A DNA stretch of 64,000 bases from the NCBI GenBank assembly GCA_963797175.1, contig CAWCOL010000011.1, positions 1-64,000 on the forward strand, in the 5' to 3' direction. Source of the stretch: DATLLN01 sp963797175. GTDB lineage: Bacteria > Actinomycetota > Thermoleophilia > Gaiellales > JAICJC01. The position numbers and the translations under genes were made by a program. Shown here piece after piece: positions 34,442-44,770 of this stretch. The notes beneath the pieces were generated by a model that saw nothing but the letters and a program-made list of their open reading frames with translations, made no database searches and was not told the origin of the DNA. The stretch's first letter is position 1. Each line of letters begins with the position of its first letter.

Positions 34442-37400
34442 TCAGCCGGCGCGGCGGCGCCTGCGCAGGAGGACGCCCAGTCCGGCGGCGAGCAGGCCGA
34501 CGACGACGATGCCGGCCAGGTTCTCGCCGGTGTAGGGGGTCGTGCCGCCCGAGCCGCCGCCACCTCCGCCCTCACCGTTGCCGCCGCCGCCACCCGTCGG
34601 CTGCCCGGGCGTCCGCGGGATCACGAGCGCCGCGTCGTCGGAGACCGTGTTGTCGCGCCCGTTGGGGCCGTTGCCGCCCCGGGCGGACGCCACGTTGTCG
34701 ATCCGGCTTCCGCCTGAGCTGGTCACCCGTGTGACCAGCGTGATCGCGGGCGCGGCGGAGCCGACGGTCAGCACCGGCGCATAGCTGCAGGTGACCGTCG
34801 TGGTGACGTGCGCGCAGTCCCAGTCGCGGCCCGACGCGCTGACGTAGGCGAGGCCGCGGGGCAGGGCGTCGGTGACGACCACGTCCGACACCGTGTCGTT
34901 CGGCCCCGTGTTGGTCACGGCGATGCGGTACGTGGCCGTCGGGTCGTGGAAGGAGGCAACGGACTTGTCGATCGCCAGGATCACCTCGGGGATCACATCC
35001 GCCGGGTCGCTGGCGCTGTTGTTCGTCCCGTCCGTCTCCTCGGACGGCGTGGACACGACCGCCGTGTTCGTGACCGAGGGGTACGCCGACGGCCCGACGG
35101 CGACGGTGAGCACGAGCGAGACCGCGTCACCAACCGCCAGCGTCCCCGTGTGCATGCAGCGGACGGTCTGGCCGACGGCGCTGCACGACCAGCCGGCGCC
35201 GGCCGCGCTGGCGTAAGTGGTGCCCTCCGGCAGCGTGTCCACCACGGTCTGCGGGCCGGGGTCGGCCGTCGGCCCGTTGTTCGCGACGCTCACCGTCCAC
35301 TCGGCGTCCTGGCCCACCTCGAACGAACCGGCGTGGCTCTTGGTGACCGCCAGGTCGACCAGCGGCGGGACGTCCACCACGTCCCTCGCGGTGTTGTCCT
35401 CGAGGGCGTCTTCGGGGGTCGAGGTGGCCGCGGTCGCGACGTTGGTGACCTGCGGGAACGCGGCCGGCGTGACCGTCGCGGTCACGGTGATCGCGGGGGC
35501 GGCGTCGAGCGGCGCCAGCGGGGCCGCCAGCGAGCACGACACCACCTGTCCGGCCGCCGAGCACGTCCAGCCGGTCCCGGTCGCCGAGACGTAGGTGAGG
35601 CCGTCGGGCAGCGTGTCGGTGACCGTCACGTCTGATGCGGTGGACGGCCCCGCGTTGGAGACGCCCAGGGTGAACTCGAGCGGGTCGCCGACGTGCGCGG
35701 CGCCGGCGTGGGTCTTGGTGATCGCCAGGTTGGCGAGCAGCGCCACGTCGATCGTGTCGGTGTCGGTGTCGTTCGCCGGATCGTCATCGGTCGTCGGCGA
35801 GCTGACCGTGGCGGTGTTGGTGTAGCTGCCCGGCGGTGCGTCCGGCGCCAGGTGGACGCGCAGGCTGAGCAGCGGCGCGGTGCCTCCGGCCTGGAGCGTG
35901 GCGGCGCCGTCCACCGTGCAGGTGACCGTCTGGCCGGCCGCGCCGCACGTCCAGGCCCCGGTGCTGGAGACGAACGTCATCCCGGCGGGCAGCTGGTCGA
36001 CGACCGTGATCGGCGCGACGGCGTCGGACGGGCCGCCGTTTCGCACCAGCACGGTGAAGACCGCGTCGGTGCCCGCCAGCACCGTGTCGTAGACGGCCGC
36101 GTGCGACTTGTCGAGCGAGAGGTCGGCCACCGCGACGACGTCCACGGTCGAGCTGCCGGTGTTGTCGGTCGTGTCGGTCTCGGTCGTCGCCGTGGTCACC
36201 TCCGCGGTGTTGGTCAGCGTGGTGCCGTCGGGGACACCGCTCTCGACCTGCGCGGTGATGGTCACCGTGGCATCGCCCGGGGCGAGCGACGGCCTGGCGC
36301 AGAGCACGGTCTGGCCGACCGGCGGCGCGCACGTCCAGCCGGTGCCCGTCGCGCTCACCGGGCGCAGGCCCGCGGGCAGGGTGTCGCGGACGACGACCGT
36401 GTCGGCCGTCGACGGCCCGTGGTTGGTGACCGTCAGGGTGAACGCCGTCGTCCCGCCCGCCTCGGCCGGGTTCGCGCCGGTGGTCGTCTTCGCGAGCGTC
36501 AGGTTGGTGGAGTCGGTGACGTCCACGGCGTCGCTGTCCGTGTTGTTGCCGGTGTCCGGGTCGGGCAGCGGGCCGGTGACCGAGGCGGTGTTGGTGATCG
36601 TGGCCGGCCCCGCCGACGGGTCGATGTCAACGACCAGGGCGATGTCCGGCGCCGTCGCCCCCGCGCCCAGCGTCGCTGCGCGGGTGCACGTCACCAGCCC
36701 CGAGACCTGGCCGCAGGCCCACCCGGAGCCGGTGGCCGACGTGTAGGTGACGCCGGCCGGGAGCGCATCGGTGACGACGATCGGGCCGGGGCTGTCGGAC
36801 GGACCGTGGTTGGTGACTGCGAGCGTCCAGGTCAGGCTCGCACCGGCGACGGCCGGGCCGGTGTGGGACTTGACGATGCCGAGGTCGGCCTTGGCCTGCG
36901 ATCCCGAGGAGTCGGTGTCCACGTTGTTCGTCAGGTCGGGGTCGGGAGTCGGGCTCGACACGGAGACGGTGTTGATCACGGTGCCGGTCGTCGAGCTGGA
37001 CACGGCGACGGCGATCTCGACGATCGCATCGCCGGCGACCGCGTTCGCGGGATCAGCGGCGAGCGGGCCGGCCAACGTGCACGTGACGATCTGCCCCGCG
37101 GCCGTGCACGTCCACGTGCCGCGGATCGAGGTCGAGCCGGTGAACGTCAGGCCGGCGGGCAGCGTGTCGATCAGCCGCACCGGCGACGCGGCGTCCGACG
37201 GCCCGGCGTTGTCCACCGTCAGCCGGTAGGCCGAGCTCGTCCCGGCGACGATCGGGTCGAGCAGCAGCTTCTGGACGGAGAGGTCGGCCGATGTGGCCGG
37301 CGTGGTGGTGTCGGTGTCGGTGTTGTTCGCCGGCACCGGATCGGGCGTCGTGCCGGAGACGGTGGCGCTGTTCGCCACCGCCGCCGTCTGGCTCGCCGGG

Positions 37401-40400
37401 ATGCCGACGACGACGGTGATCTGCGGCGCCGCCTCGCCGACGGCGAGCTGCTGGGCGTAGGTGCACGTCACCGTCGTGGCGGTGTTGGCGCACGACCAGC
37501 CGGTGCCGGCGGCGCTGCGGAATGTCGTCCCGGTGGGCAGCGCGTCGGTGACGGTGATCGGCGGCTGCGACAGGGACGGGCCGTTGTTGACGACGTCCAG
37601 GGTGTAGGTCGCGTCATTGCCCGCCACCATCGTCCCGGTGTGCGCCTTGGCGATCTGCAGGTCGGCGGCCGTCGTGATCGCGGCGGTGTCGGTGCTCGTG
37701 TTGTTGGCGGTGAGGGGATCGAACGTGCGTGCGGCGACGGTCGCGGTGTTGGTCAGCACCGTCCCGGCCGCCAGGCCGGCCGGCGTCGTGACGGTCACGG
37801 TGATCGCGGGGAACGCGGCGCCGGAGGCCAGCGTGTCGGCGGCGTTCGTGCGCGTGCAGGTGACGGTGGACGCGGCGAGCGAGCACGACCACCCGCTGCC
37901 CGTCGCCGAGACGTAGGTCGCCGGCGGCAGGAGCTTGTCGGTCACCGTGAAGGGGCCGGCGGCGGTGTCGGGCCCGGCGTTCGAGACGGCGAGCGTCCAC
38001 CCGAACGGCGCCCCCGCGACCGGCGCTGCGGCGTGGCTCTTGACGATCCTGACGTCCGCCGAGTTGATGCGGGTCAGCGCCGTCGCCGTCCTGCCGCCGT
38101 ACGGGCCGGAGGCGTTGCCCGGCGCGCCGGTCGCGTCCAGCCCGGTGGACGTCACCGAGTTGACCTGGGCGACCGAGCCGCCCACGCCGGGGTTGGTGAC
38201 GACGTCGGGCTGCGGCGTCGCCTTGTAGGTGATCGACGCGGCCTGGCCGGTGGCGAGCGTGCCCAGGTTCGGCCAGGTCAGGTGCTGAACGCCGGCGGTG
38301 GTGACGATGGCCGGGTCGATGGTGCCCGCGTTGACACCGGCGACCGTCACCTTCGCGCTCCCAGCCACGTAGGTCCAGTTGGGCGGCAGCGTGTCGTCGA
38401 TGGTGACCGCGAACGCGGGCGCGCCGCCGGTGTTCGTGGTCGAGACGCGCCACGTGTACGGCGTGCCGATGTAGGCCGGGGAGCCGTCAACGGCCGTCTT
38501 GGCGACGTTCAGGTGCGGGAAGGCGGGACTGACCGTCGCCGTCGCCGACGGCCCCGTGTACGAGCGGCCGCCCGCCGGCAGGCTCGCGTAGTGGGTGATC
38601 GCCGCGGTGTTGGTGAGGCCGGCCGCCGTCAGGGTTGCGGACGGCGCCAGGACGGCCGAGTACGTGAGCCGCTGCGACGTCCCCGGCGCCAGCGGGCCCG
38701 GGAGGTCGACGGCCGACCAGGTGATGATCCCGCCGCCCCTCACCGGGTCGGCGCCGGTCAGCTCGCCGCCGGCGCTGATCGAGGCGGGATCGACCACGAC
38801 GCCCTTCGGCACGTGATCGGTGACCGTGGCGTTGTAGGCGGCGCTGACGTTGGAGCCGGTCCCGTTCGTCACCGTGATCGCGTAGTCGAAGCCCTGGCCG
38901 GGCGCGGGTGCCGCCGGCGAGACCGACTTGGCGACGGTCAGGCTGGGCTCGATCACGGTGACGGTCGCGGTGCCGGACTGCCCCTTGCGGTCCCAGTGAT
39001 CCCCGGCCGATGTGGGCGTCCGGCCGTCGGTGATGTTCCAGACGGGGTCGGCCGTGTTGACGAGCGCCGTGCCCGCCGTGTTCGACGGGATGTCGGCGAT
39101 CACGCCGGTGTAGATCAGGGTCAGCACCCGGATGTGCGGCGAGGAGACGACGTCGCCGGTGTACCAGCCGTGGATCGTGGAGCCGCCGGGCCCCGGCGCG
39201 GAGGCGAGCGGCGTCCCGGGCACCGGGCAGGCGACGCCGGTCACCGTGTCGACGCAGGTGACGCTGACGGTGGCCAGGCCGGTGATGCCCGCCGGCACCG
39301 TGTCGAGGATCGACGAGTCGAAGAAGTTGGTGTTGGCAGGGACGCTGACGCTGATCGTCCAGGTGCCGGTGTCGCCGATGGTGAGGCGGGGCCTGTCCAC
39401 CGTCTTGGTGATGACGGCGCCGGCGACCCGGACGGTGGAGGTGGCGATCGCGGAGTAGGTGCGCTCGTTCGGGTTGTCTGGCGCGTCGAACGCGATCTTG
39501 CCGTCGTTGAGCGTGCTGCCGGTGAGCGTCGAGGTGTTGGTGAACGAGGTGCCGCCGACCGCAGTCGGATCGACGGTGGCCGTGTACCTGCGGGTGACCG
39601 CGGCGCCGCCGGGGATGTCGCCGATCGCCCACACCAGCCGCGTCGTCCCCGACGGACAGCCGTTGGCGCCGTTGCCGGCGACCGGCGCCAGGCCCGGGTT
39701 GGGGCCGTAGGCGGCGAACGTCATCCCGGTCGGGAGGCAGTCCACCGCGAAGGTGTCGTGCAGCGGCGGGCGGTCGGTGCTGCTGCCGTCCGTGTTCTGG
39801 TTGGTCATCGTCAGCGTGTAGGTGACGGTCTGCCCGCCGGCCACGGGGCCGCCGGCGTTGTTGGTCTTGACGATCGCGGGCAGGGGCTGGCGGATGTTCA
39901 CGGTGTAGGTCGCCGTCGCGGGAGGCAGCGGCACGCCGCCGGCGACGTCGAGGCTGGCGAACCGTGCCGTGTTGACCTGATCCACGGCGTTCTGGCCTGT
40001 TGCCAGTGCGTCCGCCGTGACCAGCGCGGTCACCGTGACGGCGAACCGCTGGGACGTGGCCGTCGTGTTGTCGTACGTCCCCGGGAAGCTGACGGCGCCC
40101 GTCGCGGGGTCGAGCGCGACCCCGGCCGGCACGGGTGCGGGAGAGGGACATGCCGGTACGGCCGCGCCTCCGCCGGGGGGCGGCGCATCCGGGCAGAACT
40201 CCAGAGTCGGCGCCGGTGCGGACTGCAACACGAGGCCGGCGGGGAGATCGTCCGTGAACAACGCTCCGAAGACGGCGCTCTGGCGGGGAACGGTGACCGC
40301 GTAGGTGTACGTGACCAGCTCGCCGATCGTCGCCTGGTCGGGGGTGGAGTTGGCCTGCTCGGTGATGGACGTCACCCCGGTCTTGACGGCGGCGGCGCCG

Positions 40401-43216
40401 GGCGTGAACACGTTCGACGGATCGGTCGCCGCGGGGGCGTCCTGCTGATCGGCGGGTACCGAGGTGTCAATGTTGTCCTGGGGGAAGTAGGTCGCCTGGC
40501 CGCCCCCCGAGGCCGCGCCCAGGTTGGTGGTCGCCTGGTAGCTGCGCAGCGACGCCGTGTCGGTGAACGTCTCGCCGGCGCCGGTCGGCGTGGGGACGCG
40601 CATGTCGTATGTCAGCGACAGGGTCTGGCCGGGGAGGATCGTCTGCGCGTCCGCCGCCACCGCAGGGTCGTAGGCATAGGCGATGCGCAGCAGGCTGAGC
40701 GTGTCCCGCTGGGCGAACGCCGGCTGGCCGGGGTCCCCGGGGTCGGTGCAGGTCACGGCCGGCGTGACCAGCGGGAACGCGGGGTCGCCGTGCACGTTGC
40801 CGATGTCGGCGCAGCGGATCCCCGCCGGCAGCACGTCCCAGGTGTCGAACGCGCCCGCCGCGTAGCCGTCGGCGCCGCCCGGGGTGCCGTTGTTCGTCAG
40901 GTCGATGCGGAACGTGACCGTCGACCCCTCGTGCACTGGGCGGCCGTCGATGTTCGAGTTGACGCCGAACGGCCCCGTCGCCGGCTCGTCGATCGCCGCG
41001 ATGCCCTTGACCAGGCCGATCGGCGGCGCCGGCACGACCGTCACGCCGATGAAGTCGCGGAAGGAGCGGCCCTGGCCCGCGCTGTTCTCCGCGCGCAGCT
41101 TCATCGCGTTGACCAGCACGGCCGGGCCGCCGGGCGGCGCTGCCTGCGTCACCGTGGCGGCGAATACCACCTCGAAGACCGACCCCGGGGCGGCGTAGCG
41201 CGTGCCGCCGATGTCGGTCCCTGCGTGCCAGAACAGGTCGTCGGTCGCCGCCGCGTTGGCCTCGTCGAACGTCGTCTCGACGGTGTTGCCGATCGTCACC
41301 GTCTCGCTGCCGGCCACGTAGTGCAGCCCCACCGGCAGGAAATCCGAGATCACCGGGTTGCGGGTCGAGGTCGTCGAGTTGAAGTCGACGCGCAGCTTGA
41401 AGCAGACGACGTCGCCCTTGCGGAACTGCGTCTGCGCGGCCGGGAAGTCGGTGGGACGGCCGTAGCCCGACCCGTCCGTGCCGCAGACTCCGCCGGCCGA
41501 GCGCGGGCGCAGCGTCTTGCCGATCACGAGCCCACCGGTGGTCAGGGTCGCCGACGACGTGTCGCCGACGGCCACCGGGCCCGTCTCGCCCGTGCCCGGC
41601 CGTGGGCTCGAGGTCGCCGTCAGGGCCGCGTGGTTGGTGAACGCGTCGCCGCTGCTGGTGGGCTTGCCGGCCAGCGGCCCCCCGGTGTAGACGGCCCGCA
41701 TCGTGGCGTCGTAGGTGACGGTGACGGTGCCGTTGACCGGGATCGACGCGATCGGGCTGAAGACCACCGTGAACGTCCCGTCCGGGTTCTGCGTCACGGA
41801 CTGGTAGGGCACGGACGGCGCGTGCGCCGCCGAGCCGGCGCACTCCGGAGGTGCGCCGCTGACGTAGTTCGTGCCGGGGCCGCCCAGCGGGCAGACGCCG
41901 TTGGGCAGCACATCGGTGATGCTCAGATCCGAGGACGAGGCGTACTCGCTCGCGTCGATGGTCAGCCGGTAGTGCGCGACGCCGAGCTGCTGGAACTCCG
42001 CCGGCGTCACCGACTTGCGCATCCGCAGGTCCTCGATCGTCACCGTGTGGCTGGTGGAGGCCGAGACGTCGTTCGAGCCGCCGTCCGTGACCGGACCGGC
42101 GTAGGTGCCTGTCGCCTGGGCGATGTTGGTCGCACCGGACTCGGGGATGCCCTCACGGGTGGACGGCCCGCTGTTGTTGTCGAGGTTCGCCGCCTGCGCG
42201 AGCGACGCGGGGCTTGGCTCCCCTCCCGGCCAGCTCGCCGTGTTGGCCCGCAGCGGGATGCCCGCCGCGTAGCGGATCGTGACGACCTGGCCGGCGGCCA
42301 GCGCGCCGATGTCCCACTCCACCCGGGTGTAGACGCCGGGCGGATACACGGTCGTGCCGTTCGGCGGCGGATCGACCACGGTCGAGACGCTGTCGGGCGC
42401 CACGCACGGCGTCACCGGCGGCGTCCCGGTCAGCGACGGGGCGCCCGGGTACTCGGGCGCCGACGAGTTGTCCACCCCGCCGCAGCCGAGGAACTCGAGC
42501 GACGCCGGGAGGTAGTCGGTCACGACCACGCCGGAGGTGGCGTCGACGTCCGTGCCCGACACCTGCAGCGTGTAGACCGTCGGGTGGTCGTGAACCCCGC
42601 GGAGCAGCTCGCCCTCGGGGCTGGGCTCGGTCTTGGTGATGTCGAGCGCGCTGACCACGGTCGGGTTCGACATGGCGGACGCGGTCTCGGTGTAGGTGCC
42701 GGGGATCGCGTTGCCGCCGGGGTCGAAGCGGGGCTCGACGCGGGGGTTCGTCTGCGCGTAGGCGGAGGCATCGTTGGTGAACGTCGAGCCGACCGGGAGC
42801 GTCGCCGGGTCCGGCGTCGCGATGAAGGAGAGGACGGCCGTGTCGCCGATCTGCACGTCCTGGACCGAGACCCAGACCAGCGTGACCTGGCCGGTGCCCG
42901 CGTCCACGAACTGCTGGGGCTCCCCGGCTCCGGTGGGCGTGGTCGATCCAGCGTCGTACGTCACCCCGGCGGGCAGCACGTCGCGGAACGAGACGTTGTA
43001 CTCGGGGGCCGCGTCCGGGTTCGACGACGGGTTCGCGGCCGCCACCGTGTAGGTCACCTGACCGCCGGCGAGCACCTGGGGGGATGCCGTCTTGGCCAGG
43101 GTGATGGCGGGCCCCGCGGGTGCTCCCGAGCCCGGGGACGCGGCGGTCAGGAGCACCGCCGCCGGGGCGACGAGGGCGAGCGCGACCAGGACGGGGGATG
43201 GGCGTGGGAACGGCAT
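34442..43216 (-). CDS. Giant repeat-built surface protein (DUF11-type repeats, LPxTG-like anchor)
   Basis: This 2924-residue protein has a signal peptide (from ATG 43216), then many domains of about 115-150 residues. The C-terminal third contains about nine tandem DUF11-like repeats, each starting like ADLxIxKSHxGxxxxG, continuing NxGPSxA...VTDxLPxGxTYxSATG and a GWxCxxxxxxVxC pair, and closing with DPDxxNNTDTD. The conserved cysteines within each repeat probably form disulfides, and the domains may carry Lys-Asn isopeptide bonds. Domains in the first two thirds are more varied. The end has a Gly-rich linker, a TPYTGEN sorting motif, a hydrophobic helix and RRRRRAG. It should stand as a long wall-attached stalk, probably for adhesion. 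No sortase is in the window. Confidence 0.9.
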   Translation of the reverse strand: MPFPRPSPVLVALALVAPAAVLLTAASPGSGAPAGPAITLAKTASPQVLAGGQVTYTVAAANPSSNPDAAPEYNVSFRDVLPAGVTYDAGSTTPTGAGEPQQFVDAGTGQVTLVWVSVQDVQIGDTAVLSFIATPDPATLPVGSTFTNDASAYAQTNPRVEPRFDPGGNAIPGTYTETASAMSNPTVVSALDITKTEPSPEGELLRGVHDHPTVYTLQVSGTDVDATSGVVVTDYLPASLEFLGCGGVDNSSAPEYPGAPSLTGTPPVTPCVAPDSVSTVVDPPPNGTTVYPPGVYTRVEWDIGALAAGQVVTIRYAAGIPLRANTASWPGGEPSPASLAQAANLDNNSGPSTREGIPESGATNIAQATGTYAGPVTDGGSNDVSASTSHTVTIEDLRMRKSVTPAEFQQLGVAHYRLTIDASEYASSSDLSITDVLPNGVCPLGGPGTNYVSGAPPECAGSAAHAPSVPYQSVTQNPDGTFTVVFSPIASIPVNGTVTVTYDATMRAVYTGGPLAGKPTSSGDAFTNHAALTATSSPRPGTGETGPVAVGDTSSATLTTGGLVIGKTLRPRSAGGVCGTDGSGYGRPTDFPAAQTQFRKGDVVCFKLRVDFNSTTSTRNPVISDFLPVGLHYVAGSETVTIGNTVETTFDEANAAATDDLFWHAGTDIGGTRYAAPGSVFEVVFAATVTQAAPPGGPAVLVNAMKLRAENSAGQGRSFRDFIGVTVVPAPPIGLVKGIAAIDEPATGPFGVNSNIDGRPVHEGSTVTFRIDLTNNGTPGGADGYAAGAFDTWDVLPAGIRCADIGNVHGDPAFPLVTPAVTCTDPGDPGQPAFAQRDTLSLLRIAYAYDPAVAADAQTILPGQTLSLTYDMRVPTPTGAGETFTDTASLRSYQATTNLGAASGGGQATYFPQDNIDTSVPADQQDAPAATDPSNVFTPGAAAVKTGVTSITEQANSTPDQATIGELVTYTYAVTVPRQSAVFGALFTDDLPAGLVLQSAPAPTLEFCPDAPPPGGGAAVPACPSPAPVPAGVALDPATGAVSFPGTYDNTTATSQRFAVTVTALVTADALATGQNAVDQVNTARFASLDVAGGVPLPPATATYTVNIRQPLPAIVKTNNAGGPVAGGQTVTYTLTMTNQNTDGSSTDRPPLHDTFAVDCLPTGMTFAAYGPNPGLAPVAGNGANGCPSGTTRLVWAIGDIPGGAAVTRRYTATVDPTAVGGTSFTNTSTLTGSTLNDGKIAFDAPDNPNERTYSAIATSTVRVAGAVITKTVDRPRLTIGDTGTWTISVSVPANTNFFDSSILDTVPAGITGLATVSVTCVDTVTGVACPVPGTPLASAPGPGGSTIHGWYTGDVVSSPHIRVLTLIYTGVIADIPSNTAGTALVNTADPVWNITDGRTPTSAGDHWDRKGQSGTATVTVIEPSLTVAKSVSPAAPAPGQGFDYAITVTNGTGSNVSAAYNATVTDHVPKGVVVDPASISAGGELTGADPVRGGGIITWSAVDLPGPLAPGTSQRLTYSAVLAPSATLTAAGLTNTAAITHYASLPAGGRSYTGPSATATVSPAFPHLNVAKTAVDGSPAYIGTPYTWRVSTTNTGGAPAFAVTIDDTLPPNWTYVAGSAKVTVAGVNAGTIDPAIVTTAGVQHLTWPNLGTLATGQAASITYKATPQPDVVTNPGVGGSVAQVNSVTSTGLDATGAPGNASGPYGGRTATALTRINSADVRIVKSHAAAPVAGAPFGWTLAVSNAGPDTAAGPFTVTDKLLPPATYVSATGSGWSCSLAASTVTCTRTNAADTLASGAAFPAITVTVTTPAGLAAGTVLTNTATVAARTFDPLTANNTSTDTAAITTAADLQIAKAHTGTMVAGNDATYTLDVVNNGPSLSQPPITVTDALPTGTTFRSAAGTGWSCANTATTVTCTYAQQLAVGEAAPQITVVVGIPASQTAAVANSATVSGTTPDPVPANNTDTDTTTPATSADLSVQKLLLDPIVAGTSSAYRLTVDNAGPSDAASPVRLIDTLPAGLTFTGSTSIRGTWTCTAAGQIVTCTLAGPLAADPANAVAGDAIVEIAVAVSSSTTGTVINTVSVSSPTPDPDLTNNVDTDSSGSQAKADLGIVKSHTGPAVAGASLTWTLAVTNHGPSDSPGPIVVTDALPAGVTYTSATGSGWACGQVSGLVTCTRAATLGAGATAPDIALVVDIDPSAGPATITNTASVTGPLPDPDTGNNTDSDAVDVTDSTNLTLAKTTTGANPAEAGGTTAFTLTVTNHGPSTADTVVVRDTLPAGLRPVSATGTGWTCAPPVGQTVLCARPSLAPGDATVTITAQVESGVPDGTTLTNTAEVTTATTETDTTDNTGSSTVDVVAVADLSLDKSHAAVYDTVLAGTDAVFTVLVRNGGPSDAVAPITVVDQLPAGMTFVSSTGAWTCGAAGQTVTCTVDGAATLQAGGTAPLLSLRVHLAPDAPPGSYTNTATVSSPTTDDDPANDTDTDTIDVALLANLAITKTHAGAAHVGDPLEFTLGVSNAGPSTASDVTVTDTLPDGLTYVSATGTGWTCSAAGQVVSCSLAAPLAPLDAAPAITVTATVTPAAFPQVTNVATAATSTPEDALEDNTARDVVDVPPLVDLAVTKSHAGSFEVGQDAEWTVSVANNGPTADPGPQTVVDTLPEGTTYASAAGAGWSCSAVGQTVRCMHTGTLAVGDAVSLVLTVAVGPSAYPSVTNTAVVSTPSEETDGTNNSASDPADVIPEVILAIDKSVASFHDPTATYRIAVTNTGPNDTVSDVVVTDALPRGLAYVSASGRDWDCAHVTTTVTCSYAPVLTVGSAAPAITLVTRVTSSGGSRIDNVASARGGNGPNGRDNTVSDDAALVIPRTPGQPTGGGGGNGEGGGGGGSGGTTPYTGENLAGIVVVGLLAAGLGVLLRRRRRAG

Positions 43217-43348
43217 ACGGGCAAGGGTGCCCAAAGGCAACGGCGAGCTCCCCTGCGGCGGACTCTAGCCACGCGGACCTCCGTGTGCCACGCGATCTTG
43301 CGAAAGGTCGTGTTTGCAGTACGAGCTTGCTCGGTCGATAACAAGCGT

Positions 43349-43927
43349 ATGGATCTGTTCGCATGGATGCGACAGAGGTTGGCGCACGGATGCGCCGTGG
43401 CAGCGGTCTGCCTGACACTTGGGCTGGTCGTGGCTCCGCGCGTGCTGGCGCTCCGCCAGCCGGGGCCGCCTGCGGTCCAGATGTCCGCGGTGCCCGTCCG
43501 GAGGGTTCAGCTCACCACCGTGGCGACGCTCCGCCGCGCGGTCGCCCGGATCCCGGGATACCGCGCGCACCGGCCGGCGCGGTGGCTCGTCTCCCGCCAC
43601 TACCCGGACTGGGGCGCCACCGACTGGTACAACAACACGATCTACATCAGCCCCAGCGTCCCCCCGGGCTACCTCAACTCGGTCGTCCGCCACGAGTGGA
43701 GCCACATCCTCTCGGCGCGCGTCTACGGCGGCGACATCGACGCGGCGCTGAGGGCGATGAACCGCACGTTCGGCGGCGGTGGGCCGACCCGGGTGCGCGG
43801 CGCCGAGTACGCCGCCGACTGCATGGCGATCCGGCTGGGTGCCACCTGGACGCACTACACCCGCTGCCATCCCCTCCGCTGGCGGGACGCCGCCGCGCGG
43901 CTGCTGCGCGGCCAACGCCTGCGGTAG
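43349..43927 (+). CDS. Exported HExxH metallopeptidase-like protein
   Basis: The 192-residue protein starts at ATG 43349 with an N-terminal hydrophobic segment (about 12-33). The core carries WYNNTIYISPSVPPGYLNSV and VVRHEWSHILSARVYGG, a full HExxH zinc motif, then AADCMAIRLGATWTHYTRCH with candidate third ligand residues and two cysteines. Short secreted peptidase-fold proteins of this type are common in this group but uncharacterised. It is divergent from the giant surface-protein gene, with 132 bases between starts; processing or remodelling at the cell surface is possible. Confidence 0.75.
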   Translation: MDLFAWMRQRLAHGCAVAAVCLTLGLVVAPRVLALRQPGPPAVQMSAVPVRRVQLTTVATLRRAVARIPGYRAHRPARWLVSRHYPDWGATDWYNNTIYISPSVPPGYLNSVVRHEWSHILSARVYGGDIDAALRAMNRTFGGGGPTRVRGAEYAADCMAIRLGATWTHYTRCHPLRWRDAAARLLRGQRLR

Positions 43928-43952
43928 CGAGGGCGCTGGCTATCATCGGCGG

Positions 43953-44540
43953 GTGACGCTCGTTGCGTTCGCCGGCATAGCGGCCGCGGTCCTCTCGCTG
44001 ATCGACCCGGTGCCCTACATCCGCGACATCCTCCGCGGCCTGACCCGGCCGCACCGGGGCACGTGGCTGATCTGGAGCGTCCTGGGTGTGACCGCGTTCG
44101 CCTCGCAGCTCGCCGACGGCGCGACGTGGAGCCTGCTGCTGGTCGGTGTGCAGACCGCGTCGATGACGGTCGTCCTGCTCCTCTCGATCCGGTTCGGCAT
44201 GGGCGGAGCGTCGGCGGTCGACCTCTCCCTGATCGGGCTTGCGGGTCTGGGGATCGTGGGCTGGGCGGTCTCGGCGGAGCCGGTCGTGGCGACGCTGTTC
44301 GTTGTCATCGCCGACCTGATCGGCCTGCTGATGATGATCCCCAAGACGTGGCGGCAGCCGTGGTCGGAGACGACACCGACCTACGTCCTGGCCAGCGCTT
44401 CGGGAATGTGCGGCGCGGTCGCCGTCGGTGAGCTGGACGCCAGCCTGCTGCTCTACCCGTCCTACTTCGCGCTCGGCAACGGCGCCATCGCGGCCGTCAT
44501 CCTGCACCGCCGGCGCAGCGTGCAGCCCGCCCCGGCGTAG
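43953..44540 (+). CDS. Polytopic membrane protein of unknown function
   Basis: From GTG 43953 the 195-residue product forms about seven membrane helices, with short loops such as RGLTRPHRGTW and PKTWRQPWSETTP. The helix pairs are arranged like small SWEET/PQ-loop-type or SemiSWEET-related transporters, but no proline-glutamine motif is certain. The start is chosen because helix 1 begins immediately after it. It begins 25 bases after the HExxH gene, so it may share its mRNA. Confidence 0.65.
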   Translation: MTLVAFAGIAAAVLSLIDPVPYIRDILRGLTRPHRGTWLIWSVLGVTAFASQLADGATWSLLLVGVQTASMTVVLLLSIRFGMGGASAVDLSLIGLAGLGIVGWAVSAEPVVATLFVVIADLIGLLMMIPKTWRQPWSETTPTYVLASASGMCGAVAVGELDASLLLYPSYFALGNGAIAAVILHRRRSVQPAPA

Positions 44541-44770
44541 ACGCCCCAGCGGTGACGATGCTCCTTGCCGGAGCACGTGTCACATGAGACGTTCGCCGGC
44601 GGGCTCCCAGCTGCTGTCGTCGACCTCACGCGCCGCGGAGACGGCGTCGCGATCTTCCGTCTGCCCGACGAGAGACGACCACATTCACGTTCACGGTGCG
44701 GAACAGCTCGACGTGTCAGATCGAGGGGACGCTGCTGCGGACGACGGCCTGACCCGCGCGGCGCGTCCGG
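44541..44770. other. Short gap with a possible gene remnant
   Basis: Plus-strand sequence around 44671-44752 reads ETTTFTFTVRNSSTCQIEG before a stop, which looks like the end of a beta-rich exported domain, but the sequence before it lies in another frame and no start was found. It is probably decayed. Confidence 0.3.

Noticed and set aside
35693..43927. Plus-strand open frame of over 8 kb opposite the giant surface-protein gene.
   Set aside because: Its translation is low-complexity Arg/Gly-rich text with no domain until the real HExxH gene at 43349 in the same frame. It arises from high GC third positions of the sense gene.
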